Positions 1 to 7,373 of a stretch of DNA of 15,101 nt are shown in pieces. Source of the DNA: an uncultured Sulfurovum sp. (GTDB lineage: Bacteria; Campylobacterota; Campylobacteria; Campylobacterales; Sulfurovaceae); contig CACVAR010000344.1 of the NCBI GenBank assembly GCA_902727905.1, forward strand, positions 1-15,101, in the 5' to 3' direction. The notes below the pieces were generated by a model. That model saw only the letters and a list, made by a program, of their open reading frames with translations. It was not told where the DNA came from and ran no database searches. The translations under genes were made by a program, and so were the position numbers. How positions within the stretch are numbered: position 1 is the first letter of the stretch; each line of letters begins with the position of its first letter.

Positions 1-2
1 TG

Positions 3-116
3 ATTTTTCATAAAATAATTGTAACATATAATGGTAACGAAACGATAACAGAAAATCGTAATAAAGAATGGAAGCTAATCTACCAAAAGGAGAAAAAGGG
101 TAGATTAGTTTTTTAA
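3..116 (+). CDS. possible C-terminal end of an upstream gene (partial, unrecognised)
   Basis: A reading frame is open from the window edge to a TAA at 114-116, giving 37 residues that end in KKGRLVF. The other two forward frames close within the first 20 bases. The residues alternate polar and hydrophobic, like beta strands (for example KIIVTYNG and EWKLIYQ), and codon use is not unusual. I do not recognise the protein. Against it, the last third of the frame lies inside the terminator hairpin at 75-114, and 37 open codons can occur by chance in DNA this rich in A+T, though this is not likely. The sequence left of the window would settle it. Confidence 0.4.
   Translation: MFHKIIVTYNGNETITENRNKEWKLIYQKEKKGRLVF
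75..114 (+). terminator. rho-independent terminator
   Basis: A perfect 10-bp stem, CTAATCTACC (75-84) with GGTAGATTAG (99-108), encloses a 14-nt purine-rich loop and is followed directly by six T (109-114). The T-run is only on the + side, so it should end a rightward transcript that enters from the left edge. Read leftward, the hairpin has no T-run and could serve the porin gene only weakly. Confidence 0.75.
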
Positions 117-166
117 TTATAGAAGTGTATGTTTTAGATGTCTTGCTTCACCCTATTTTTAAAATA

Positions 167-1294
167 TTAGAATTTATAGATCATATCCAACTGTACACGA
201 TCGTAATCAGACTCTACAGCTGTCGCATTTTTACTTGTACTTGCATAAAGTTCATTGAAAAAGAAGTTACCAGCAAGGAAAAGGTTTTTACCTGCTTTAT
301 ACTTTGCTCTAACTGCATGACCTCTAGCAGCAGTACCACCACCAAAATTATCTGAATCTGAGTAAGCACCCAGTACAGCATCTTCTTGAAGCTCAGTATA
401 TGAGTATTTTACTTGCCAATCTCCAATACGTTTAGCTTTACCTAATTGAGCTGCTACATCATAACCGAAGTTATTGTCATCTGCACCAAAGTTGTAAGCT
501 ACACCTGCTGCAAGTGTTAATGGCTTACCAAACACATCTTTAATTTGGAAGTCTGCAAACCCCTCAGCAATATGATAATCATTTGTATAAAAACCATTCG
601 CATCTAGGTTATTCCCTTTACCACTACCAAAAAATGTTGAATTTCCTTTAAATCCATCATAGATATAAGCACCTGCACCTAAATTAAGTTTTCCAGCTTC
701 TACTTTTGTTTTGTGTACATATTGTGCTATTAAAAGGTTAACATCATCTCTCGCAACTGATGCCTCTTCTAAAGTTGGCTGATTTACACCTAAAGTAACT
801 ACCTTTGTATTATCTTTATACTGGTAATTCACCCCGTGCATTGAAACATCATTATCCCAAACAAGTTGTGACTTAATAGGTCTATACATCATATAGGGTT
901 GTCTACCAAATTTGTATTTAGCATTATCAGCTTTATAAGCCAAACCTAAAATGTTAAATCTTAATGATCTCCAAAAGTAGTCTTTCAAAGGCTGATCATC
1001 TTCAAATGTTTGGTTACCTGAAGTTGGATTAGCAAAACCAGATCTCATACCAACCTCAAAGTCAAGCTTATCAGTTAAGTTAACGTTTGCGCCAATTCTT
1101 AAACGATATCTATTTCTGTATTTATTTTTCTCATCATCTCTTTCGATACTCTCATATCTAAGTCTTAAATCCCCTTTTGCATGTATTCTATCAAATACGG
1201 TATTTTCAGATTTTTTAACTGGTGCTGGTGTTGCAGCTGTCTCTGCTAACACAAGTGTACTTAATGCGATGGTCGATAATAAAATTTTTCTCAT
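167..1294 (-). CDS. outer-membrane porin (putative porin family)
   Basis: The 375-residue product has a Sec signal peptide (MRKILLSTIALSTLVLAETA, cleavage near residue 17-20). A long run of amphipathic beta strands rich in Tyr, Gly and Asn follows, and the protein ends in MIYKF. The C-terminal Phe is the usual Bam recognition signal of outer-membrane beta barrels. Residues 35-75 (AKGDLRLRYES, RNRYRLRIGAN) look like the first strands of the 'putative porin' family common in Campylobacterota, so a passive channel for small solutes is likely. The substrate cannot be read from the sequence. The start is supported by AAGGAG (complement of 1303-1308), 8 nt before the ATG. The gene stands alone, divergent from the M16 peptidase gene, and has its own promoter with phased repeats, which suggests strong and regulated expression. 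Confidence 0.85.
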   Translation of the reverse strand: MRKILLSTIALSTLVLAETAATPAPVKKSENTVFDRIHAKGDLRLRYESIERDDEKNKYRNRYRLRIGANVNLTDKLDFEVGMRSGFANPTSGNQTFEDDQPLKDYFWRSLRFNILGLAYKADNAKYKFGRQPYMMYRPIKSQLVWDNDVSMHGVNYQYKDNTKVVTLGVNQPTLEEASVARDDVNLLIAQYVHKTKVEAGKLNLGAGAYIYDGFKGNSTFFGSGKGNNLDANGFYTNDYHIAEGFADFQIKDVFGKPLTLAAGVAYNFGADDNNFGYDVAAQLGKAKRIGDWQVKYSYTELQEDAVLGAYSDSDNFGGGTAARGHAVRAKYKAGKNLFLAGNFFFNELYASTSKNATAVESDYDRVQLDMIYKF

Positions 1295-1327
1295 TTGAAA
1301 AACTCCTTTGATTTATATATTGAGCGA

Positions 1328-1371
1328 AGTATAAAACAAAACGGTTACAAAATGATTACAAATTGATTACA
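1328..1371 (-). promoter_or_regulatory. porin promoter with three phased direct repeats
   Basis: Read leftward, a -10 box TATACT (1328-1333) lies about 34 nt before the porin ATG. Upstream of it are TGTAATC (1365-1371), TGTAATC (1354-1360) and TGTAACC (1343-1349), spaced exactly 11 bp apart, with AT-rich spacers. The lowest copy covers the place of the -35 box, and no good -35 hexamer is visible. Tandem sites with an 11-bp period are typical of OmpR/PhoB-family regulators that activate promoters with poor -35 elements. Which regulator binds here is unknown. Confidence 0.55.
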
Positions 1372-1449
1372 GAATATCTAAAATAGGCACTTAAGACTTT
1401 TTAGTTAAAATAACATCCTTTAAAGATAGATAGAGGATAATAATTACTT

Positions 1450-2763
1450 ATGATAAAAAAATACCTTATATTAACGATAGGCACACTAGGACTCTTAATG
1501 GCAAACTCCCTACCCCAACACCACTCAAAAACACTTGATAATGGCTTAGAAGTAGTCGTTATTCCCATGAAAAACAACTCAAACGTCATTACCACAGATA
1601 TATTTTACAAAGTTGGGTCTCGTAACGAAGTGATGGGGAAAAGTGGTATCGCCCATATGTTAGAGCATTTAAATTTTAAATCAACCAAAAACCTAGAAGC
1701 TGGTGAGTTTGACAAAATTGTTAAATCAAAAGGAGCTACCAACAATGCAGCTACCTCTTTTGACTACACACACTATTACATTAAATCTTCTTCAAAAAAC
1801 CTAGGAACTTCTGTAGAACTGTTTGCTGAACTTATGGAAAATTTGAACCTTAAAGATGAAGAGTTTCAAGTTGAACGTGACGTTGTAGCAGAAGAACGTC
1901 GTGTACGTACGGAAAATCCACCTATAGGCTACTTGTACTTTAGGCTTTTTAATACTCACTATGTCTCACATCCTTATCATTGGACACCCATTGGTTTTAT
2001 GAATGACATTCAAACTTGGACAATTGATGATATTAAAGAGTTTCATTCAAAATATTATCAACCAAACAATGCCATTTTAATTGTTACTGGGGATATTGAT
2101 GAAAAAGAAGTGTTTAAAGTAGCTGAAGAGAAATTTGGAAAAATTAAAAACCATACTACCGTGCCTGAACTAAAAGTTGCTGAACCTAAACGGGATGGAA
2201 GTATTAGACAAATAATTACTAAAGACAACAATACCGTCGATACCATTGCCATTGCCTACCCTATTCCAAACTATGAACATGAAGATCAAGTAGTTCTTTC
2301 AGCAATATCTGAACTACTTTCATCAGGTAAGTCATCACGTTTATACAAAGAAATTATAGACAAAAAACAGATGGCAAATAGTATTTATGGCTATAACATG
2401 GAGCTAACCGATGATGGTGTTTTCATTTTTATGGGTATGGCTAACCCAGGCATAAAAATTGCAGATTTAGAAAAAGAGATTTTAGAAGAGATAGACAAGA
2501 TAAAAGCTGGTGATGTAAGTACAGAAGAGCTTGAAAAAGTCAAGATTAATGCAAAAGCTGATTTTATATACTCTTTAGAAGACTCAGCTAGTCTAAACTC
2601 TCTTTTTGGCTCTTACTTAGTTAGAGGAAACTTAAAGCCTTTACTTGAATATGAAGAGAATTTAGCTAAAATTACACCTGAAATGGTTACCAAAATAGCC
2701 AATAAGTATTTTAATAATGATTTAACCACAACATTAATACTAAAAAAACAGAATGAAAAGTAA
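1450..2763 (+). CDS. M16B family zinc metallopeptidase, periplasmic
   Basis: The 437-residue protein starts with a signal peptide (about residues 1-20, ending LLMANS). It carries the inverted zinc motif HMLEH (H69, E72, H73), with the third zinc ligand E149 in VERDVVAEE at the usual 80-residue distance, so the active site is complete. The N-terminal M16 domain spans about residues 28-175. The second domain (about 180-360) has the conserved TPIGFMNDI and YYQPNNAILIVTGDID segments. At this length it is the half-size M16B type (mitochondrial processing peptidase-like), not full-length pitrilysin. It probably degrades or trims peptides in the periplasm. A weak AGAGGA (1432-1437) lies 12 nt before the ATG. 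dapA follows after 15 bp, so the two are probably co-transcribed; I recall the same pair in Campylobacter. No functional link to DapA is apparent. Confidence 0.9.
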   Translation: MIKKYLILTIGTLGLLMANSLPQHHSKTLDNGLEVVVIPMKNNSNVITTDIFYKVGSRNEVMGKSGIAHMLEHLNFKSTKNLEAGEFDKIVKSKGATNNAATSFDYTHYYIKSSSKNLGTSVELFAELMENLNLKDEEFQVERDVVAEERRVRTENPPIGYLYFRLFNTHYVSHPYHWTPIGFMNDIQTWTIDDIKEFHSKYYQPNNAILIVTGDIDEKEVFKVAEEKFGKIKNHTTVPELKVAEPKRDGSIRQIITKDNNTVDTIAIAYPIPNYEHEDQVVLSAISELLSSGKSSRLYKEIIDKKQMANSIYGYNMELTDDGVFIFMGMANPGIKIADLEKEILEEIDKIKAGDVSTEELEKVKINAKADFIYSLEDSASLNSLFGSYLVRGNLKPLLEYEENLAKITPEMVTKIANKYFNNDLTTTLILKKQNEK

Positions 2764-2778
2764 ATAGGAATAACGTAA

Positions 2779-3672
2779 ATGAGTAACTTAATTACAGGTG
2801 CGACAACAGCACTTATTACCCCATTTAAAAATGGAACACTGGACGAAGCAACTTTTGCGAAATTAATTCAAAGACAAATTAACAATGGTATAGATGCAGT
2901 TTGTCCAGTGGGAACAACTGGAGAATCAGCAACACTTAGCCATGATGAACATAAAAGATGTATAGAAATTGCTGTAGAAGTTTGTAAAAATGCTAACACT
3001 AAAGTTCTTGCCGGTGCAGGTTCTAATGCAACACATGAAGCAATAGAGATAGCACAACATGCAGAAAAATGTGGTGTAGATGCTATTTTCTCTGTTAGTC
3101 CTTACTACAATAAACCTAGCCAAGAAGGTCTGTACCAACACTACAAAGCCATAGCAAAATCTGTAGAATTACCATTTATGCTTTATAATGTACCAGGTAG
3201 AACAGGTGTTGACATTTCTGCAGATACAGTTTGTAGACTTTTTGATGATGTTCCAAATATCTATGGAATAAAAGAAGCAACTGGTTCTATTGAGCGTACA
3301 GTTGAACTTTTAGCCAAAAGACCAGACCTTTATGTTTTTTCTGGTGATGATGCCATTGACTACCCTATTTTAGCCAATGGAGGAAAAGGAATTACTTCTG
3401 TAACCTCTAACTTGTTACCAGACATGAAATCTGAGCTTGCGCACTTAGCTTTAGAGGGTAACTTTATAGCTTCTAAAGCAATTAACGATAAACTCTATGA
3501 CATAAACAAAATTCTCTTCTGTGAAAGTAACCCTATTCCTATCAAAGCTGCAATGTATATTGCTGGTCTTATGGATACGTTAGAATACAGATTACCATTG
3601 GTTCAACCAAGTGTTGAAAACATGAACAAAATAGAAGAAGTTATGAAAAATTACAAAATAGTAGGAGCGTAG
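2779..3672 (+). CDS. dapA: 4-hydroxy-tetrahydrodipicolinate synthase
   Basis: DapA condenses pyruvate with aspartate semialdehyde, the first committed step to diaminopimelate and lysine, and acts in the cytoplasm. At 297 residues it has the usual length. All catalytic residues are visible: the Schiff-base Lys is K165 (YGIKEATGS), the proton-relay Tyr is Y136 (LYNVPGRTG), and T46-T47 lie in PVGTTGES. Y110 and the substrate-binding R141 are also present. These positions run 2-4 residues ahead of E. coli DapA numbering. AGGAA (2766-2770) lies 8 nt before the ATG. The stop codon touches the start of the next gene, so this is an operon of M16 peptidase, dapA and reductase. Feedback inhibition by lysine is known in the family but cannot be judged from sequence alone. 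Confidence 0.97.
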   Translation: MSNLITGATTALITPFKNGTLDEATFAKLIQRQINNGIDAVCPVGTTGESATLSHDEHKRCIEIAVEVCKNANTKVLAGAGSNATHEAIEIAQHAEKCGVDAIFSVSPYYNKPSQEGLYQHYKAIAKSVELPFMLYNVPGRTGVDISADTVCRLFDDVPNIYGIKEATGSIERTVELLAKRPDLYVFSGDDAIDYPILANGGKGITSVTSNLLPDMKSELAHLALEGNFIASKAINDKLYDINKILFCESNPIPIKAAMYIAGLMDTLEYRLPLVQPSVENMNKIEEVMKNYKIVGA

Positions 3673-4452
3673 ATGTCAGAGATGAAAGGGAAAACTGTAG
3701 TCATTACAGGAGCAACCAAAGGAATTGGTAAATCGGTAGCTGAAAAATTTGCTAGTAATGGTGTAAATGTTGCATTTACCTACAATTCTAACAAAGAATC
3801 AGCTGATGTTATTGCTGCTGATTTAGAATCGAAGTATGGTATTAAAGCCAAAGCTTATCCTCTCAATATTTTAGAGCTAGATGAGTTCAAACCTCTTTTT
3901 TCAGCTATTGATGAAGACTTTGATAGAATTGATTTCTTTGTATCGAATGCCATGATTTACGGTCGCCCTGTTGTTGGTGGTTATGGTAAATTCATGCGTT
4001 TAAGACCTAAAAAAGGTTTAACAAATATTTATACTGCAACGGTAGGTGCTTTCGTTGCAGGTTCTCAAGAAGCTGCAAAACGTATGGAGAAAGTTGGTGG
4101 TGGTGCTATTGTAACTCTTAGTTCTACTGGTAACTTAATTTACATAGAAAACTACGCTGGTCATGGAACAAACAAAGCAGCTGTTGAAGCAATGAGCCGT
4201 TATGCTGCTGTTGAACTTGGTGAGATGGGAATTCGTGTTAACGCTGTATCTGGTGGACCAATTGACACTGATGCATTAAAAGCCTTTACCAACTATGAAG
4301 AAGTAAAAGCTGAGACTATTAAGCGTTCAGCTGTAAATAGAATGGGAAGCCCTGATGATTTAGCTGGTTCTGTTTATTTCTTATGTACCGAAGAAGCTTC
4401 TTGGATTACAGGTCAAACCATTGTTGTTGATGGTGGAACAACGTTTAGGTAA
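3673..4452 (+). CDS. FabL-like enoyl-ACP reductase / SDR oxidoreductase
   Basis: This 259-residue short-chain dehydrogenase has the dinucleotide motif TGATKGIG (12-19) and ends with the SDR pattern ITGQTIVVDGG. Its active site is not the common Y-x3-K but Y161-x6-K168 (ENYAGHGTNKAA), the spacing of enoyl-ACP reductases. Around it, AVELGEMGIRVNAVSGGPID, with TDALKAF directly after, closely matches Bacillus FabL as I remember it (AVSGGAIDTDALKHF). The NNAG motif is replaced by SNAM (91-94). It could therefore catalyse the last step of fatty-acid elongation with NAD(P)H, but a reductase for another substrate is possible. The ATG follows the dapA stop with no gap, and AGGAG (3663-3667) lies inside the end of dapA, indicating translational coupling. 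Family is sure, exact reaction moderately sure. Confidence 0.8.
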   Translation: MSEMKGKTVVITGATKGIGKSVAEKFASNGVNVAFTYNSNKESADVIAADLESKYGIKAKAYPLNILELDEFKPLFSAIDEDFDRIDFFVSNAMIYGRPVVGGYGKFMRLRPKKGLTNIYTATVGAFVAGSQEAAKRMEKVGGGAIVTLSSTGNLIYIENYAGHGTNKAAVEAMSRYAAVELGEMGIRVNAVSGGPIDTDALKAFTNYEEVKAETIKRSAVNRMGSPDDLAGSVYFLCTEEASWITGQTIVVDGGTTFR

Positions 4453-4478
4453 AAAACAAAGTCTCTTCAATGTTTTCA

Positions 4479-4564
4479 AACCTACTGACAATTTCATAGG
4501 TTCGATTTCATTGAGCAACCATAACCCTATCCAACCATTTTTATGTTCGATAAAATCGAACCTA
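4479..4564. repeat. intergenic inverted-repeat cluster with AACCTA/TAGGTT cores
   Basis: The 144-bp spacer between the reductase gene and pgsA holds several related inverted segments: AACCTA (4479-4484), TAGGTTCGATTT (4497-4508), GTTCGAT (4545-4551) and ATCGAACCTA (4555-4564). The pair 4497-4508 and 4553-4564 forms a perfect 12-bp inverted repeat around 44 nt. GTTCGAT-AAA-ATCGAAC forms an alternative 7-bp hairpin inside it. There is no T-run, so it is a poor terminator. It could be a small dispersed palindromic repeat or a processing site between the two genes. Confidence 0.6.
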
Positions 4565-4596
4565 CGGATTCCAAATCTTTATAAGGAACCTCTCTC

Positions 4597-5157
4597 ATGC
4601 AAAATAACAAAATCGTAAACATTCCCAATATCTTAGCCTTCATTCGTCTACTTTTAGCCCCCATTATGTTCATGCTATTGGTTAACCAAGATGCAGGCAT
4701 TTTTGAAGGTATACATCCCTCATGGCTTAACTATGCTGCTGCTTTTATATTTGTTGTTGCTTCAGCTACTGACTTTTTTGACGGCTATATAGCCAGAACT
4801 TTTGATCAAATTACTACCATGGGAAAAATTCTTGATCCATTGGCTGACAAAATGCTTACATTAGCTGGGTTTTTAGGACTTATGATGTTAGGTTCAGCCT
4901 CTCCTTGGGCAGTATTTTTAATCATTACTAGAGAACTGTTCATAACAGGACTAAGAGTTTCAGCTGTGGCTGAAAATATTGACATTGCAGCTTCATGGAT
5001 GGGAAAAGTAAAAACAGTTGTTCAGATGATTGCTATTGGGTTTTTGCTCATGGGCTGGTATGGAGGAGAAATTCTTTTATGGATAGCCGTTGCTCTTACA
5101 CTTTACTCTGGTTATGAGTATGTAAGAGACTTTTTTAAATCGGTAAAAATGATTTAA
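4597..5157 (+). CDS. pgsA: CDP-diacylglycerol-glycerol-3-phosphate 3-phosphatidyltransferase
   Basis: This integral inner-membrane enzyme makes phosphatidylglycerol phosphate from CDP-diacylglycerol and glycerol-3-phosphate, the entry to PG and cardiolipin. The 186 residues carry the full CDP-alcohol phosphotransferase signature: D59-x2-D62-G63-x2-A66-R67-x8-G76-x3-D80-x3-D84. The N-terminal NIPNILAFIRLLLAPIMF is typical of PgsA, and about five to six hydrophobic segments cover most of the chain. AAGGAA (4583-4588) lies 8 nt before the ATG. It may be co-transcribed with the reductase gene across a 144-bp spacer. In Campylobacter I recall pgsA directly next to the M50 protease gene; here an opposite-strand gene sits between them. 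Confidence 0.93.
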   Translation: MQNNKIVNIPNILAFIRLLLAPIMFMLLVNQDAGIFEGIHPSWLNYAAAFIFVVASATDFFDGYIARTFDQITTMGKILDPLADKMLTLAGFLGLMMLGSASPWAVFLIITRELFITGLRVSAVAENIDIAASWMGKVKTVVQMIAIGFLLMGWYGGEILLWIAVALTLYSGYEYVRDFFKSVKMI

Positions 5158-5174
5158 GGGTATTTATCCCTTAA
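5154..5174. terminator. short hairpin between convergent genes, possible bidirectional terminator
   Basis: TTAAGGG (5154-5160) and CCCTTAA (5168-5174) form a 7-bp stem with a 7-nt loop. The left arm contains the pgsA stop codon, and the right arm ends 2 nt before the end of the leftward gene. No T-run follows on either side, so termination would be weak. The symmetric position between two convergent 3' ends is the main argument. Confidence 0.45.
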
Positions 5175-5176
5175 TA

Positions 5177-6172
5177 TTAGTCATAAATACGACCTAAATA
5201 TTCTGAATAAATATCTTTAGCTGCATTTAATGCCTGTACAGACTTAAAGTTTAACTTCTGCTCTTGCGTGATGGCTGTAGAAACTAAATGTTCTGAAGCT
5301 CTCATGATTTTCTCTGTCTCTCGCATTACTTTCTTAGAACTTGGATGGTACTCTTTCTCTCCATCATAAACACCTTCAACATGAATGACTCTTCTAAGCA
5401 CAGAAGCTTGTTCATTTAAAATCATATCAAGGTTCTGAATCTCTTCAGTAGCTTCTCTTAAATGTACATCAACTTTTTTCATTTCTTTTTGGCACTCTTC
5501 TTGCGTCATACAGTAATCTTTAGATTTCTCATAAGTTTTCTTAGCTATACGTAAATTTTTACTTCCCTTAAGATTAATACGAATTGCATAAACCAACCAA
5601 GCCATAATAAGTGCAGAAAAACCTAAAATCAATGCACCAACAGTCATATTTCCATTGGCTGAAATCATATCACCACCAATCCATGTTAAAATAGGGTTTA
5701 CCTGTTCACTTGCATTATCAAGGGTTATTGAACTTGGATCAATCCCAAGTTTTGTCATGGCTAAATAAATCCATGCAACAACAGTAAGAAGTGCTACAAC
5801 TATGGCTAAAATCAATCCTGTAAATCTTCCTGAACTTAGATTTTTAACTGAAAATGATTCGTCTTCATTTCCATCAACTGCAAGTTCAAAAGCTTCAGCT
5901 TCTTCAAAAGTAGTATACTCAAACCCTACTTTCTCTAAAAGAACTTCAGAGTTTTTAAATGTAACATTATTAAAAGTTCTTTTTGCTTCATCAAAATCTT
6001 CAGCAGCACTGGAGATGCCAATTTTACATTCTGAAATTTCCGAATCAACTTTTGCAACCAACTCTTGTGATGCTTCAATTAATGCATTGGCTTCAGACAA
6101 TTTATTTTTTTTACTCTGACCTACAACTTCAGCCTCTGTTTTTATTTCTATTTCACCATTATTATCATCCAT
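5177..6172 (-). CDS. unrecognised two-TM membrane protein with coiled-coil cytoplasmic parts
   Basis: I do not recognise this 331-residue protein. It has two hydrophobic segments, at about 117-139 (GLILAIVVALLTVVAWIYLA) and 175-197 (NMTVGALILGFSALIMAWLV). The positive charges after the second one (KGSKNLRIAKK) and the lack of a signal peptide suggest both ends are cytoplasmic, with a loop of about 35 residues outside. The N-terminal 110 residues are acidic and helical. The C-terminal 130 residues (about 200-331) are highly charged and helix-forming, likely coiled coil. Two Cys at 221 and 227 (CMTQEEC) may be chance. AGAGG (complement of 6178-6182) lies 5 nt before the ATG. It is a single gene between pgsA and rseP on the opposite strand. 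A scaffold or membrane-organising role is only a guess. Confidence 0.75.
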   Translation of the reverse strand: MDDNNGEIEIKTEAEVVGQSKKNKLSEANALIEASQELVAKVDSEISECKIGISSAAEDFDEAKRTFNNVTFKNSEVLLEKVGFEYTTFEEAEAFELAVDGNEDESFSVKNLSSGRFTGLILAIVVALLTVVAWIYLAMTKLGIDPSSITLDNASEQVNPILTWIGGDMISANGNMTVGALILGFSALIMAWLVYAIRINLKGSKNLRIAKKTYEKSKDYCMTQEECQKEMKKVDVHLREATEEIQNLDMILNEQASVLRRVIHVEGVYDGEKEYHPSSKKVMRETEKIMRASEHLVSTAITQEQKLNFKSVQALNAAKDIYSEYLGRIYD

Positions 6173-6209
6173 TTTTGCCTCTTCTTTTTTATTTAAATTT
6201 TTTGGGATT

Positions 6210-6215
6210 ATTCTA
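6210..6215 (-). promoter_or_regulatory. extended -10 promoter of the leftward membrane-protein gene
   Basis: Read leftward, TGTTAGAAT gives an extended -10 (TG-N-TAGAAT; hexamer complement of 6210-6215) about 38 nt before the ATG at 6172. No good -35 hexamer is seen, which is common in Campylobacterota, where upstream AT-rich sequence replaces it. Confidence 0.5.
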
Positions 6216-6270
6216 ACATAATTTCATTACTTTTCATCTAAATTCTAAGCCCTACTTTTTAACCTAAGCT

Positions 6271-6279
6271 TGGTATAAT
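6271..6279 (+). promoter_or_regulatory. extended -10 promoter of rseP
   Basis: TGGTATAAT is a perfect extended -10 (TG-N-TATAAT, hexamer 6274-6279), 35 nt before the rseP ATG, preceded by a T-rich stretch. It probably drives rseP, the PLP-protein gene and perhaps the FIST kinase gene. Confidence 0.7.
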
Positions 6280-6314
6280 TCATATCAATAAATTTTTAAA
6301 CATATAGGACGTTT

Positions 6315-7370
6315 ATGGGGATTTTCATAGCCTTATTAGTATTTTCATTTTTAATATTTTTTCATGAACTAGGACACTTTTTAGCAGCCCGTTATTTTGG
6401 TGTACATGTTGAAGTTTTTAGCATAGGTTTTGGTAAGCGAATACTCACTAAAAAGTTTGGGGCAACTGAATGGAGCTTCTCTTTAATTCCTCTTGGTGGT
6501 TATGTTAGAATGAAAGGTCAAGATGATGCTAACCCTGAACTAAAATCATATGATTCCGATTCTTATAATTCAAAAACACCTCTAGAACGTATTATTATTT
6601 CATTTGCTGGTCCATTTGCTAATTTTCTACTGGCTTTTATACTTTACTTAATGGTTTCTAGTATTGGTGTACCAACACCTCTTGCCAATATAGGAAAACT
6701 GATTGAAAATTCACCAGCAGTTGATGCTGGTCTACAACTTGAAGACAGTATTACAAACATTGATGGAAAACCTATTACTTACTGGAAAGAAATCGGAGAA
6801 AATATTGGTCAACACAAGCAGAGTCATGAAATTACTATTTTACGTGATAACAACTATATCGATTTAACCATTACACCCAAACTACTAGAAGTAGATAACA
6901 TGTTTGGGGAAAAAGAAGAACGCTATCTTTTAGGAATTAGTCCAAATCCAAATAAAATGGAAAATATAGCTTATGGACTAGGAGATGGTCTTCTTTTTGC
7001 TTATGAACAAACTCAGCATGCCTCACTTTATATTTTTAAAAGTCTGCAAAAACTAATATCTGGTCTTATACCTATTGAAAACTTAGGTGGTGTAGTAGGC
7101 ATAGTCGACACAACATCCAAAGTGAGTCAAATGGGACTGGTGGCTGTACTTATGTTTGCAGCACTCATTTCAGTTAACTTAGGGGTCATCAATCTCTTAC
7201 CCATTCCAGCACTGGATGGAGGACATATACTCTTTCATCTTTATGAACTCATTACAAAAAAGCCAGCCAATGAAGATATTATGTTAAAGTTAACACTTTT
7301 AGGCTGGGGTATACTTTTAAGCTTAATGCTTTTGGGTTTATACAATGATATTAATAGATTATTAGGATAA
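6315..7370 (+). CDS. rseP: site-2 intramembrane zinc protease (M50)
   Basis: RseP-type proteases cut transmembrane helices of regulatory or leftover signal-peptide substrates within the inner membrane. The 351 residues show H17-E18-L-G-H21 in the first membrane segment and NLLPIPALDGGH (293-304), with D301 as the third zinc ligand, so the active site is complete. The conserved SLIPLGGYVRMKGQDD motif lies at 56-71. One PDZ domain spans about 118-190 (SPAVDAGLQLEDSITNIDGK), against two in E. coli RseP. Membrane segments are near 1-22, 95-117, 272-290 and 325-345. AGGA (6306-6309) lies 5 nt before the ATG. Campylobacterota are not known to have sigma-E/RseA, so the substrate is probably not an anti-sigma factor of that type. 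The next gene starts 3 bp after the stop. Confidence 0.93.
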   Translation: MGIFIALLVFSFLIFFHELGHFLAARYFGVHVEVFSIGFGKRILTKKFGATEWSFSLIPLGGYVRMKGQDDANPELKSYDSDSYNSKTPLERIIISFAGPFANFLLAFILYLMVSSIGVPTPLANIGKLIENSPAVDAGLQLEDSITNIDGKPITYWKEIGENIGQHKQSHEITILRDNNYIDLTITPKLLEVDNMFGEKEERYLLGISPNPNKMENIAYGLGDGLLFAYEQTQHASLYIFKSLQKLISGLIPIENLGGVVGIVDTTSKVSQMGLVAVLMFAALISVNLGVINLLPIPALDGGHILFHLYELITKKPANEDIMLKLTLLGWGILLSLMLLGLYNDINRLLG

Positions 7371-7373
7371 AAA

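Noticed and set aside
20..49. TGTAAC, GGTAAC and GATAAC near the left edge as further copies of the porin-promoter repeats
   Set aside because: Spacing is 13 and 11 bp, the match is loose, and they lie in a possible coding tail far from a start.
1401..1595. Minus-strand frame of 64 residues over the M16 peptidase start
   Set aside because: Antisense shadow of a gene with a complete signal peptide and zinc motif.
4421..4618. Forward frame of 65 residues across the reductase-pgsA spacer
   Set aside because: No ribosome site, overlaps both genes out of frame, and the product resembles no protein; the spacer is better read as a repeat element.
5802..6216. Forward frames of 105 and 77 residues opposite the leftward membrane-protein gene
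   Set aside because: They are antisense to a well-formed gene, have low-complexity Ser- or Leu/Phe/His-rich products and no ribosome site.
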